Positions 28,901 through 37,176 of a stretch of 64,000 nucleotides of DNA are shown piece by piece (the stretch's first letter is position 1; every line of letters starts with the position of its first letter). Below the pieces are notes generated by a model that saw only the letters and a list, made by a program, of their open reading frames with translations, was not told where the DNA came from and ran no database searches. A program made the position numbers and the translations under genes. The stretch comes from Methanosarcina sp. ERenArc_MAG2 (lineage in GTDB: Archaea > Halobacteriota > Methanosarcinia > Methanosarcinales > Methanosarcinaceae): assembly GCA_023955635.1 (NCBI GenBank), contig JAMXHR010000002.1:62001-126000 (forward strand), read 5' to 3'.

Positions 28901-29029
28901 GAGCTCATCCCAAAACTAAGAATTACGTCCTTAAATCTCTAATATTAAATAGTCAATAGCCTTACGATCATGAAAGTAATTCTTAAAATCTTATTGATGT
29001 GCAAATAAGATTGGTTTTTGGATGAGCTT
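28901..29029. repeat. MITE family 3, copy 2
   Basis: Ends GAGCTCATCCCAAAACT and the complement of AAGCTCATCCAAAAACC. About 129 bp, non-coding, between repeat R4 and the PII gene. Confidence 0.65.
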
Positions 29030-29146
29030 GTACAAATACTTAAAATTACTAACATCATTAATAATTTTCTGAGAGATCGTTTAATTTTTAATATGAAGAC
29101 TATAAATAGAATAAAACAGGAAATCGGATGCTGAGTGATGATAAAA

Positions 29147-29497
29147 ATGAAATATGTAATCGCAATGATAAGACCAGAAAAGCTAGAAAGTGTCAAAAAA
29201 GAGCTTCAAAAAATTGGAGCACACGGACTGACAGTGTCATCTGTTTCTGGATATGGTGCCCAAGGAGGACATCTGGATATTGATAGAATTAAAACTGATA
29301 AATACGACGTAAACCTGCTTGATAAAATCAAAATTGAAATTGCGGTGAAAGATGATTTTCTGCAAACGACAATTGAAGCAATAGAAAAAGGATCAAAAGA
29401 TAAAGACGGCTATATCGGAAGCGGCAAGATATTCGTGCTACCACTGGAGAATGTAATAAGAATACGCACGACAGAATTCGGAAACGACGCTCTTTGA
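29147..29497 (+). CDS. PII-family nitrogen regulatory protein
   Basis: 116 residues with the PII fold: MKYVIAMIRPEKLESVKKEL at the start, then the T-loop region SVSGYGAQGGH, the B-loop-like KDGYIGSGKIFVLPLENVIRIRT and the C-terminal TTEFGNDAL. The T-loop lacks the usual GRGxQKG sequence and the uridylylated Tyr, closer to NifI-like or other non-canonical PII proteins. No amtB, glnA or nif gene is nearby, so the target is unknown. I chose ATG 29147 because PII proteins begin MKxxxAIIRP and GTGAT precedes it. Confidence 0.85.
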   Translation: MKYVIAMIRPEKLESVKKELQKIGAHGLTVSSVSGYGAQGGHLDIDRIKTDKYDVNLLDKIKIEIAVKDDFLQTTIEAIEKGSKDKDGYIGSGKIFVLPLENVIRIRTTEFGNDAL

Positions 29498-29616
29498 TAA
29501 ACAGATCGATATTACAACAGCAGATACCATGTGGGCATTATTAAACTCATGATTAATTAGATCTTTAAAACAAAGAATACTTCAAACATGAATATTTACG
29601 GAGCTTATACCAAACC

Positions 29617-29731
29617 CAGCCTATCCTCAAAATCAATAAGAGTTTCAGAATTATTTTACATAATTAGAAACTCATTGATTATTCCGAATTCGAGATTTGG
29701 AGAAGAAGTTTTGAGTTATGGGATAAGCTTA
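29617..29731. repeat. MITE family 3, copy 3 (degenerate)
   Basis: CCAGCCTATCCTCAAAATC and, on the right, GTTTTGAGTTATGGGATAAGCTT. The arms are related to GAGCCTATCCcAAAAgt. It abuts repeat R5. Confidence 0.45.
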
Positions 29732-29848
29732 TATTTTTCCTGCCGACGGTCTGCTTAAATCTGAAGAGAACTAAAAACCTGTGATTTTTGCAGCTTTATA
29801 AGGGCACTTTGCAGGGCCTTTTTGATAAAAGTGATATTTTCCTCTTTT
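29725..29848 (+). repeat. Intergenic repeat family R, copy R5 (internal deletion)
   Basis: CTTATATTTTTCCTGCCGAC, GGTCTGCTTAAATC, then directly CCTGTGATTTTTGCAGCTTT, GGGCACTTTGCAGGGCC. The hairpin between the two halves is shortened. Confidence 0.65.
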
Positions 29849-29869
29849 ATCCCGAAAAGTTCTTAGGAT

Positions 29870-29978
29870 CTAGTACTGCGATTCCGAAGTAGGTTCACAA
29901 AACTTGGCTTTGGAATCTATTCATCGACTACGAATTTTTCCAATAAATAATGGATCTATTTTGGAATTGAAGCACTAG
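29870..29978. repeat. CTAG-bounded MITE family 1, copy 2
   Basis: Ends CTAGTACTGCGATTCCGAAG and the complement of CTAGTGCTTCAATTCCAAAA. Same length and ends as the element at 10438-10547. CTAG lies at both borders. Confidence 0.7.
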
Positions 29979-30031
29979 TTAAAAAGAGAATCAAATTTCT
30001 GTTTTACCATTTGCTTCATTATCAGTCATTT

Positions 30032-30346
30032 TCAATAAGGGATTTTTTTACTCCATTCCGCCATCGCCTTAAGAACAGGAAGGAGTGCTTTTCCGCGTTT
30101 TGTTAATGAATACTCTACCCTAGGTGGAACTTCCGCATAGATTTTCCGTTCAATGATTGCATATTCTTCAAGTTTTCTGAGATGCGTTGTTATCGTTTTA
30201 GCATTGATTCCGTGCATTCTGTTTTGCAGTTCTGTATATCGAAGAGTATTTTCTCGCAAGTTTGAGATTATAAGGAGATTCCACTTATTTCCAAACACTT
30301 CAACATACTCATCTACGTTGCATTTTGACTCCTTTTCATGTTTCAT
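30032..30346 (-). CDS. HxlR-family transcriptional regulator
   Basis: 104-residue winged-helix regulator: KCNVDEYVEVFGNKWNLLII, LRYTELQNRMHGINAKTITTHL, LEEYAIIERKIYAEVPPRVEY, LTKRGKALLPVLKAMAEWSK. The N-terminal Cys9, three residues before DEYVEVFG, is in the position used for redox sensing in several HxlR proteins. It is divergent from the ferredoxin-nitroreductase gene (138 bp apart), the usual arrangement for a regulator of its neighbour. Confidence 0.88.
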   Translation of the reverse strand: MKHEKESKCNVDEYVEVFGNKWNLLIISNLRENTLRYTELQNRMHGINAKTITTHLRKLEEYAIIERKIYAEVPPRVEYSLTKRGKALLPVLKAMAEWSKKIPY

Positions 30347-30483
30347 GTGAAATTCACCAATACATACTTTTTGGATATATAGTTACAAAAGTTATCCTGA
30401 ATAATATATTAATGTTTAGGTCAAATAATACCTTATAGGTAAAATATTAACATTTGGATAAAATGAGTCTTAGAAGGTAATTT

Positions 30484-31302
30484 ATGACGATAAACGTTAA
30501 TTCTAATCTCTGTTCACAATGTGGGGTGTGCTCTAAGGTTTGCACATATAGTATTATCGAGCCAGTAGATGAAATGCAGCTTCCCCGAGTACATGAGGGG
30601 ATGGATGCAATTTGCGTTTCCTGCGGACACTGTGAAGCATTTTGCCCATCCGGAGCGCTTATGCTTGCTGATGGGAGTAATAAAGCTCATGAAATTGTAA
30701 TCCCAAAAGGAGCGATCTCTCCCGAAAATCTTGGCCATTTCCTCAAAAGCCGGCGTTCGATCCGGACATATAAACAGACACAAGTACCTCGTACAACTAT
30801 TGAGTCGATCTTAGACATTGTCCGGTATGCCCCTTCTGGTGGAAATAGTCAATTGGTTGAATGGCTTGTTATTCATGATCCTCATGTGGTGCGAGAGATC
30901 GCTGAGCGCACTATTGATTGGCATAGGGAATTGGTTAATAACGGTGATTCCATGTTTTCTCCCTATGCCTCAATGATGGTTGATGCGTGGGACAAAGGAA
31001 ATGATATAATCTGTCGAGGAGCCCCGCATATGATTATCGCCCATATTGCTGAGAACAAACCGATGACCATGATTGATGCGATTATTGCATTGACTTACTT
31101 CGAAATTGCAGCACAAGCCTTTGGTGTAGGAACATGTTGGGTTGGAGCTGCCTTATTAGCTTTTCAAGAGCAGCCGTCTATCCTTGAATATCTGAATCTG
31201 CCGAAGGGACGGACACCTGTATTTCCTATGCTCTTTGGATATCCTCAGAACACGCCTCAATTAATTCCCCGGAGGAATTTTCCTCACGTTACATGGAGAT
31301 GA
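30484..31302 (+). CDS. Ferredoxin-nitroreductase fusion protein
   Basis: 272 residues. The N-terminal 2[4Fe-4S] domain has CSQCGVCSKVC and CVSCGHCEAFCP. A linker precedes an FMN nitroreductase domain (LGHFLKSRRSIRTYKQTQVP, VRYAPSGGNSQLVEWLVI, IIALTYFEIAAQAFGVGTCWVG). The iron-sulfur domain probably feeds electrons from ferredoxin to FMN for reduction of a nitro compound, quinone or flavin. AAGGTAATTT is the ribosome site. It is divergent from an HxlR regulator and followed after 8 bp by a methyltransferase fusion gene, so likely an inducible operon. Confidence 0.9.
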   Translation: MTINVNSNLCSQCGVCSKVCTYSIIEPVDEMQLPRVHEGMDAICVSCGHCEAFCPSGALMLADGSNKAHEIVIPKGAISPENLGHFLKSRRSIRTYKQTQVPRTTIESILDIVRYAPSGGNSQLVEWLVIHDPHVVREIAERTIDWHRELVNNGDSMFSPYASMMVDAWDKGNDIICRGAPHMIIAHIAENKPMTMIDAIIALTYFEIAAQAFGVGTCWVGAALLAFQEQPSILEYLNLPKGRTPVFPMLFGYPQNTPQLIPRRNFPHVTWR

Positions 31303-31310
31303 TTTAAGAT

Positions 31311-32183
31311 ATGTTCAGAGAAATTGGAAGCGTTAGAAATGAAGTTGATGAGACTTCCCAAATCCTTGCACTTTTCAGAGATAGTATCAGCGAGATATTC
31401 CTTAATGAATCTGAGTCAATTTCTGCATACTTCAGACCCGAATATTCCCATTACCTTGTGGTACATACTCCTTTAAAATATAAAGGTCCTGAAAATAGAA
31501 CAGAGTGGAACCTGCGGTTTTGTAGAGATGTCGGAGTTTCAATTGTTGAACTTTTTACAGTAAAAACTAGTATTGCTTACGTAAAAGGTTTGATGGCAGT
31601 TAATGGATCAAAAATCTATGCAATCCTTCCCTTTACATCAATAGATACAGAAAGAGCGGAAAATGCAAAATTTCCTGAAGATCAGATCTCCCGCGTGCGG
31701 GCAAGAGTACTTCCTGCTGTGCTTCGAGAAATAAAAGGGGAAATGATTCTGGATATAGGCAGTGGGTTTGGAACGCTAACTCTTAAAATTGCAAAAAATA
31801 ACCCTGATTCAAAGATCTATGGTGTCGATATTCACGACTCTCATACTGGTCAGGCACAAATGAATGCAAGGATTCTTGGTGTACCGAATCTAGAGTTCAA
31901 GACAGGCAGTATATATTCACTTCCTTTTAAGAGCGACTTTATGGATGCTGTTACCTGTTTTTACATGCTTCATCACCTTGAAGATTTAAAACTAGCCCTG
32001 ATGGAAATCAAGAGAGTATTAAAAAAAGGTGGGATATTAACAGCAGTAGAGCCTTTTGAACATCAATATCATCAGGGACCTCATCTCTCTCAAATTGAAT
32101 GGAAAGAACTTTTTGAAAAAATAGGCTTTTATGTGGAGACTCAAAGCTATGAAGGAGCAATAGTCATGAAGGCTAAAAAGTAG
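31311..32183 (+). CDS. Fusion of degenerate TrmO/TsaA-like domain and SAM methyltransferase
   Basis: 290 residues. The C-terminal part (from about 138) is a class I methyltransferase: ILDIGSGFGTLTLKIAKNN (motif I), KIYGVDIHD, MDAVTCFYMLHHLEDLKLAL, IKRVLKKGGILTAVEPF. The first 120 residues resemble the TrmO/TsaA beta-barrel domain (MFREIGSVRNEV, RPEYSHYLVVHTPLK, VGVSIVELFTVKTSIAYVKGLMAVNGSKIYAILPF). However, the RPNPIG and DIKPY motifs of active TrmO are lost. The ribosome site overlaps the end of the nitroreductase gene. The substrate is unknown; the Rossmann domain is probably the active one. The N-terminal call is by pattern only. Confidence 0.75.
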   Translation: MFREIGSVRNEVDETSQILALFRDSISEIFLNESESISAYFRPEYSHYLVVHTPLKYKGPENRTEWNLRFCRDVGVSIVELFTVKTSIAYVKGLMAVNGSKIYAILPFTSIDTERAENAKFPEDQISRVRARVLPAVLREIKGEMILDIGSGFGTLTLKIAKNNPDSKIYGVDIHDSHTGQAQMNARILGVPNLEFKTGSIYSLPFKSDFMDAVTCFYMLHHLEDLKLALMEIKRVLKKGGILTAVEPFEHQYHQGPHLSQIEWKELFEKIGFYVETQSYEGAIVMKAKK

Positions 32184-32402
32184 GTATAATATTTTAGATC
32201 ATAGTTCAAACAGTTAGTCTCCGATGATGTTTGGAAATAAGGATAGAAACATTGGGGATTGGATGTTCTATTGTTTGATTCTGAAAATCCTATTTACAAA
32301 ACAAACAAAAATTTAGAACTAGTCCAAAAGCAAACTAAAAAGAGAAAAATAACCTGCTCTCCGAGAAAACTAAAGGGCAGGTAAAGAGCTAAAACTTCAA
32401 AT

Positions 32403-32625
32403 TTACTTCTTATCCATTACCTTCCTATGCATCCTCGCTTGGAAACCGTGATACTTCGCAAACCCTTCTGCGTCCTTCTGGTCAATGGTCTGGCTGTCAA
32501 AGGAGACCAGGTCTTCGGAGGAATATAGGGCGTTTGAAGAGAAGCAGGCTAGGATCGTGAGGGCGCCTTTGTAGATCCTTACTTTAACTGTGCCTGTGAC
32601 CTTTTCCTGGGACCTGTCGATAATT
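32403..32625 (-). pseudogene. Argininosuccinate synthase 3' fragment, copy 1
   Basis: Minus-strand frame [59 protein letters not shown] and stop, which is the C-terminal tail of ArgG. The upstream 330 residues are absent: at 32620 the sequence changes into intergenic repeat R6. A second fragment at 36440-36620 breaks at the same codon and is joined to another R copy. Confidence 0.75.
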
Positions 32626-32795
32626 CAGTTAAAATATATTTTTCCTGCCATCTGTCTGCTTAAATCTCCTCTGAATACGTTTGTTAAGAAAAGAGATTTA
32701 AAAAACCCGCGATTTTTGCAGCTTTAGAAGGAGCACTTTGCAGGGCTTTTTTAGATCAAGCGATTCTTTTCCCTTTGGGGAGTGTTTTTTCGGAT
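32620..32795 (+). repeat. Intergenic repeat family R, copy R6
   Basis: ATTCAGTTAAAATATATTTT, TGTCTGCTTAAATCTC...GAGATTTAAAAAACCCG, GATTTTTGCAGCTTTAGAAG, GAGCACTTTGCAGGGCTTTT. TTAAATCTC and GAGATTTAA are perfectly complementary. It is joined on the left to the argG fragment. Confidence 0.8.
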
Positions 32796-33089
32796 TCACA
32801 TTTCATCCAGTATGCGTTTGATATCAGGTTTTGCTTCTGGAATACCTTCTTTGACGGATAACCAGACTACCTTCAGATTTACTCCAAAATAAGCGTGAAC
32901 CAACTTGTCTCGTATGCCTGCAAGGTCTTTCCAGGGTACGGATGGATATTTTTCGCGCACTTCATAAGGGATATTCTTTGTAGCTTCTCCAATAATTTCC
33001 AGAGCCCTTATTACTGCAAACTGGGTTTTACGGTCGGCAGCAAAATCTTCGTATGTCCAGCCACTAACAAATTCTTCTGCTGCTTCCAT
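32796..33089 (-). CDS. hepT: HepT-like HEPN RNase toxin
   Basis: 97 residues from ATG 33089. HEPN/DUF86 protein with the RX4HXY active-site motif in GIRDKLVHAYFGVN; other landmarks are FAVIRALEIIGEATKNIP and PWKDLAGIRD. It forms a toxin-antitoxin pair with the MntA nucleotidyltransferase upstream, which inactivates HepT by AMPylation of the motif Tyr. Family members usually have about 15 more N-terminal residues, and the frame is open upstream (REAKDYVQDICDA) to the mntA stop without ATG or GTG. A rare start codon or a lost start is possible. Confidence 0.85.
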   Translation of the reverse strand: MEAAEEFVSGWTYEDFAADRKTQFAVIRALEIIGEATKNIPYEVREKYPSVPWKDLAGIRDKLVHAYFGVNLKVVWLSVKEGIPEAKPDIKRILDEM

Positions 33090-33143
33090 TGCATCACAGA
33101 TATCCTGGACATAGTCTTTTGCTTCGCGAATTTCAATCCCTCT

Positions 33144-33449
33144 TTAGACAGCTTCAACTTCGTTCAGGATATGTTTGCCTATATTCGGCTTCAACGCATC
33201 TTTCATAACCAGATCTACCTTAACGCCCAGAGCCTCCGAAAGGTAGTTTTCAAGGTTGACAAATTTAAATATAGTAGGAGTTTTGCTGAACTCAACAAGT
33301 ATATCCAGATCGCTTCCCGGTTTCTGTTCTCCTCGAACGTAAGAACCAAAAATCCCCAGATAACTAACGTAGTATTTTTCTTTAAGCTCCGGGAACATTT
33401 CATGGAGTTTCCGGATATAGATTTCAGCTTCTTTTCGGTTTTCCGGCAT
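33144..33449 (-). CDS. mntA: MntA-like nucleotidyltransferase antitoxin
   Basis: 101 residues. Minimal nucleotidyltransferase with the GSX10DXD motif (GSYVRGEQKPGSDLDILVEF). It probably AMPylates and so neutralises the HepT toxin encoded immediately downstream. The N-terminal segment (NRKEAEIYIRKLHEMFPELK) and the C-terminal part (LSEALGVKVDLVMKDALKPN) match the family. A truncated near-identical copy is at 34340-34655. Confidence 0.88.
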   Translation of the reverse strand: MPENRKEAEIYIRKLHEMFPELKEKYYVSYLGIFGSYVRGEQKPGSDLDILVEFSKTPTIFKFVNLENYLSEALGVKVDLVMKDALKPNIGKHILNEVEAV

Positions 33450-33544
33450 TTTTTTCAGGCTCTGTTTGGTTCCTATGTGTTATAGTATTCTGCAGTTGTA
33501 GTATTTATAATTAATAAGGAAGGAGGGGAGATTATTCTGTTTCA

Positions 33545-33712
33545 TTTGCAACTCATTTGAAATATATTTTTTTCCTGCAGGCGGTCTGCTTAAATCTCTC
33601 CCGAACATGTTTGTTAAGAAAAGTGAAATTAAAAAACCGTGATTTTTGCTGATTTAGGAGAGGAATTTGAAGAGCCGATCAATTTCACAATTTACCGATA
33701 TTTTTAGAAAAA
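33545..33712 (+). repeat. Intergenic repeat family R, copy R7
   Basis: CTCATTTGAAATATATTTTT, CTGCAGGCGGTCTGCTTAAATC, then GTGATTTTTGCTGATTTAGG and a diverged right part. It lies between mntA and the methyltransferase gene at 33729. Confidence 0.65.
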
Positions 33713-33728
33713 TACCTTTTTGTTCTAA

Positions 33729-34316
33729 TTAACTTCTTGTAGCCGATAAAAGGTAGGCTTTTCTGCTACTCGGATTGAGCAGCGAATCGAAAGCTACGTC
33801 TTTTATATAAATTATATTAAAAAGAGGCGAAAAAGTACTCTCTATTTCAGCCTTTGAGACTCTTCTGGGTAGTTCATATTCGCCCGGTTCCTTATCAGAG
33901 AAACACAGCATAAAATATTTGCCTCCGTTCTTGAGTATCCTGTGTACCTGCTGCGCAAAAACCGGTCTCTCTTCATCCATCATCACATGAAACAGGCCGG
34001 AATCAATAACGACATCGAATTCGCCTTCCGTAAAAAGCCGGTCCATCTGCAGTACATTTCCTACGACAAAATTTAGCTTAACATGACGCTCTATTGCTTT
34101 CGCTTTTGCGTCGGATATGGCTTTTTCAGCAAGGTCTATACCCGTGGCGTCACAGCCATTCATCGCCAGCATTATCGCATTCTCACCCCTACCGCACCCT
34201 ATGTCCAGAGCTCGGCCGGGCTTGATCTCCCCACTTTGTATAAGAGCTTGAAAAGCTGGCTGGGGGTGATCGAGATCCCATGGCGGTGTGCCCTTGTATA
34301 CATCATTCCAGAACAA
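33729..34316 (-). CDS. Class I SAM-dependent methyltransferase
   Basis: 195 residues, resembling TehB/thiopurine-type methyltransferases. The N-terminal WNDVYKGTPPWDLDHPQPAF gives the typical PPWD motif. Motif I is RALDIGCGRGENAIMLAMNG, followed by ATGIDLAEKAI, then FDVVIDSGLFHVMMDEERPV and VHRILKNGGKYFMLCFSD. Such enzymes often methylate small thiols or metalloids such as tellurite; the substrate is unknown here. It is intact and has its own upstream region. It is the first of two methyltransferase genes around a broken mntA copy. Confidence 0.88.
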   Translation of the reverse strand: MFWNDVYKGTPPWDLDHPQPAFQALIQSGEIKPGRALDIGCGRGENAIMLAMNGCDATGIDLAEKAISDAKAKAIERHVKLNFVVGNVLQMDRLFTEGEFDVVIDSGLFHVMMDEERPVFAQQVHRILKNGGKYFMLCFSDKEPGEYELPRRVSKAEIESTFSPLFNIIYIKDVAFDSLLNPSSRKAYLLSATRS

Positions 34317-34339
34317 ATTTCTCCTACTCCAAGCTAAAA

Positions 34340-34655
34340 ATATTAATCTTCAGTCAGCTTCTTCAACTTTACTCAGATATGCTTGCCTATATTTGGCTTT
34401 AACGCGCCTTCATGACCAGATCTACCTTAACGCCCGGGACATCAGAAGGTAGTTTTCAAGGTTGACAAATTTAAAAATTGTAGGGGTTCTGGAAAACTCA
34501 ACAAGTAAGTCCAGATCACTTTTGGGTTTCTGTTCTCCCCTTACGTAGGACCCAAAAACTCCCAGGTAACTAACTTGGTATTTTTCTTTAAGCTCCGGGA
34601 ACATTTCATGGAGTTTCCGGATATAGATTTCAGCTTTTTTTCGGTTTTCCAGCAT
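34340..34655 (-). pseudogene. MntA-like antitoxin, truncated second copy
   Basis: Near-duplicate of 33144-33449 through VNLENYL, including the GSX10DXD motif (GSYVRGEQKPKSDLDLLVEF). A rearrangement near 34440 changes the frame, so the product ends as LMSRALR. The rest of the gene is readable in other frames down to about 34340 (VDLVMK, KPNIGKHI). No hepT follows. The antitoxin motif is complete, but the protein lacks the C-terminal third. Confidence 0.8.
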
Positions 34656-34756
34656 TTTTTCAGGCTCTGTCTGGTCCTCTTGATATGTTATAGTATTCTG
34701 CGGTTGTAGTATTTATATTTACTAAAAAGTGAGGGCGAAATTTCCTGTCCTGTTGT

Positions 34757-34975
34757 TCAATTCGTTTTAAAGATATTTTTCCTGCCGGCGGTCTGCTTAA
34801 ATCTCTCTCGAATTCTTTTGTAAAAATAAGAGATTTAAAAAACCCGCGATTTTTGCAGCTTTAGAAGGAGCACTTTGCAGGGCCTTTTTTAGATTAAGCG
34901 ATTCTCTTCCTCTGGGGGAGGTATTTCTGATAAAAGCGAAGTTTTTAAAGTGAATTAAGGGTCAAGGAAAGCCTT
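34757..34975 (+). repeat. Intergenic repeat family R, copy R8
   Basis: CGTTTTAAAGATATTTTTCC, CTGCCGGCGGTCTGC, TTAAATCTCT...AGAGATTTAA (10 complementary bases), GATTTTTGCAGCTTTAGAAG, GAGCACTTTGCAGGGCC and six T. This is the best-folding copy. Confidence 0.8.
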
Positions 34976-34981
34976 TATTAA

Positions 34982-35112
34982 GAGCCTATCCGAAAAGTCG
35001 GTAATGCATGTTGAAAAGTCACAAAAGGTCTATAATATAAGAGCATCCATTCCGGTTTTGAATATTGAATATTGTAAAAGTTATAGTAGGTAACTACTTT
35101 TCGGATAAGCTC
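34982..35112. repeat. MITE family 3, copy 4
   Basis: 131 bp with ends GAGCCTATCCGAAAAGT and the complement of GAGCTTATCCGAAAAGT, and target duplication TAA on both sides (34979-34981 and 35113-35115). A three-base TNA duplication is typical of IS1031-like IS5 elements. Confidence 0.8.
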
Positions 35113-35163
35113 TAAACCTTGAAAAACCTTGAAAAATATCCCTGTTTATTGATATTATATCCT

Positions 35164-35983
35164 TCACATCTCTTCTTTCGCTTTTGTTGCAATTGCAAAC
35201 AGCGTAATATTCCCAAAACCAGTGCCTTCCAGAGTCTGGACTTTCCTGAATTCTTCGGTAATTTCCTTTCTGATCTTTTCTCTGATCTCGCCAGGAATGT
35301 CCTTCAACACTCCCTCGGGGCTGTCCTTCTCTTCTAGGTGCTGCAAAAACTCTTCTGGAGAATTATACTTCCGTGGGACGGCCCTTGGCTTTATTGAGAT
35401 GCTGGTAAAGCCGGCTCCTGAAAGCAGCTCGTGGAGTTCCGGTGAAGTTACTTTTTTCATACCCCTGTGCCATTCATGACGCCTTTCGATGTCATATTTT
35501 GCGAGAATGGGGTCTACAAGTGCCCCCATCGTGTTGGGGCTGTCTCTGTCAAGTGTTGTCATGCCAACCATGCCCCCTGGCCGAAGCACCCGATATATTT
35601 CATTAAGGGCGGTTTTCTTATCATCAACCCAGTGGAATGAGGAGCAGAAATATGCATGGTTTATCGAGTTATCCGGTACGTCTCTGAGATCTTCAGCCTG
35701 TCCTACCAGAAAATGGGCATTGCCGGAGAAATCTCCGTCAAACTTTTTCGTGCAAGCTCAATGCGATATGAAGAAGGATCGATCCCCGTGAGCTGGCCAG
35801 CCGGTCCAATAATTTCAGCGACGTTCAGGGCCTGCCGCCCGGTTCCGCAGCCAACATCAAGCACGAAATCCCCTTTTTTATTCCCATCATTTCTATCAGT
35901 ACATGTCCTTTCTGGAACTGATGATCACAGTTCCGGTCATACCTTTCGGCACCTTCGAGAGAATCCCAGTCAATTTCACTCAT
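35164..35983 (-). pseudogene. UbiE-like SAM methyltransferase, two frameshifts
   Basis: From ATG 35983 (MSEIDWDSLEGAERYDRNCD), one extra G in the G4 run near 35871-35876 gives GDFVLDVGCGTGRQALNVAE (motif I). One extra A in the A5 run near 35747 then gives KKFDGDFSGNAHFLVGQAED. SSFHWVDDKKTALNEIYRVL and RPGGMVGMTTLDRDSPN follow in the long frame to 35164. The repaired length is about 273 residues. Both repairs are single-base additions to homopolymers. Confidence 0.75.
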
Positions 35984-36170
35984 TTTCGTTCACCTTCTGG
36001 AATCTTAACAGACATTTTGGTGGAGATAAATCATGTTCAGTATAACTTGAGGTTCCTCTAACTCTTAAAGATAAGGGGGTTAATCCCCACTTTACAGGAA
36101 AAAACAAGGAACCTGATTTTTCAAGCAGAAGTATGAAATTAATATTTTTGATTCTTACTAACTGAAGCAA

Positions 36171-36439
36171 AACATATATACATTTCTTATTTTTTCAGAA
36201 AAATCAGAGTTTTTCCGAGAAAACTCTGTTTTGCAAGCGATAGAATGTTAAGGCAGGTTTACCTTTTGATTTCTGGGAAAAAAGTAACTGGGAAAGTACC
36301 CGGAAATATTACTCAGCACTATAATAATTTAATTTTTATAAAATTTTTCTCTTAGTCGTGGAAAGACCCATGCTACGCACGGTGATAATAACGGATTAAG
36401 CACCTATTACTGCAATCCAGAAACGATCCATGAACGCTG
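36171..36439. other. Non-coding stretch
   Basis: AT-rich. No gene seen; it ends where the argG fragment begins. Confidence 0.3.
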
Positions 36440-36620
36440 GAATCCGTGATACTTCGCAAATCCTTCTGCATCTTTCTGGTCAATGGTCTGGCTGTCAAAG
36501 GAAACCAGGTCTTCGGAATACAGGGCGTTTGAAGAGAAGCGGGCTAGGATTTTGAGGGCACCTTTGTAGATCCTGACTTTAACTGTGCCTGTGACCCTTT
36601 CCTGTGACTTGTCAAGAATT
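36440..36620 (-). pseudogene. Argininosuccinate synthase 3' fragment, copy 2
   Basis: Second copy of the ArgG tail ([46 protein letters not shown]), more decayed at its end. It starts at the same codon as the fragment at 32403-32625 and is likewise joined to an R repeat (R9). Confidence 0.7.
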
Positions 36621-36738
36621 AAGATTAAATATATTATTCCTGTCGGCGGTCTGCTTTGCTCGAAGTGATCTTTTCCTTTGGAGGGCTGTTTCTGATTGAA
36701 GTGACTTTTTCAAGTGAATTCTGATCAAGGAAAGCCGT
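36617..36738 (+). repeat. Intergenic repeat family R, copy R9 (internal deletion)
   Basis: ATTAAATATATTATTCCTGT, CGGCGGTCTGC, then a jump to GAAGTGATCTTTTCC and the right-hand GTGACTTTTTCAAGTGAATT, GATCAAGGAAAGCCGTCA. The central hairpin is missing. Confidence 0.6.
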
Positions 36739-37058
36739 CATGCTTTCCTTGCTAAAAAGGTAGAACTGTCTCCGAGATGAAATCTAAACTCGCCTTCCAG
36801 TACGTCTTTTTCTTTTATCCTGACCCAACCACTACCAAAGACATGATCGCACTCATCATTCCCTTCCCAGGTGAATTCAAATCTTTTGCCATCAGCATAA
36901 TCAACGATCCTTCCGTCTATATCACCAGAAACTAAACCAAATTGAAAATACCCTAGATTGTCTGGCTCTATCATAATATAAGCCTGAACTTCCATATTGA
37001 AATAGTCCTCATCCCATAGTTCCATCTCATAAATGTGCCATGTTCCTGTAAAGTCCAT
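36738..37058 (-). CDS. Conserved hypothetical protein, small beta-rich
   Basis: 106 acidic residues, rich in aromatic residues and predicted beta strands: MDFTGTWHIYEMELWDEDYF, YFQFGLVSGDIDGRIVDY, RFEFTWEGNDECDHVFGSGW, VLEGEFRFHLGDSSTFLARK. The GTW start and beta pattern resemble small lipocalin-like barrels. Proteins starting this way occur across bacteria and some archaea; the function is unknown. No signal peptide. It ends inside the right border of repeat R9. Confidence 0.75.
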   Translation of the reverse strand: MDFTGTWHIYEMELWDEDYFNMEVQAYIMIEPDNLGYFQFGLVSGDIDGRIVDYADGKRFEFTWEGNDECDHVFGSGWVRIKEKDVLEGEFRFHLGDSSTFLARKA

Positions 37059-37176
37059 AATTTAGATTTTCCTTTTTTGCATAAAAACATCGCTATACAA
37101 TATCATGAACTTAAAACCTTGGTCGTCTATTTTCATTGGGTTGATATTATATAATACAAATATTATAATACTATTT

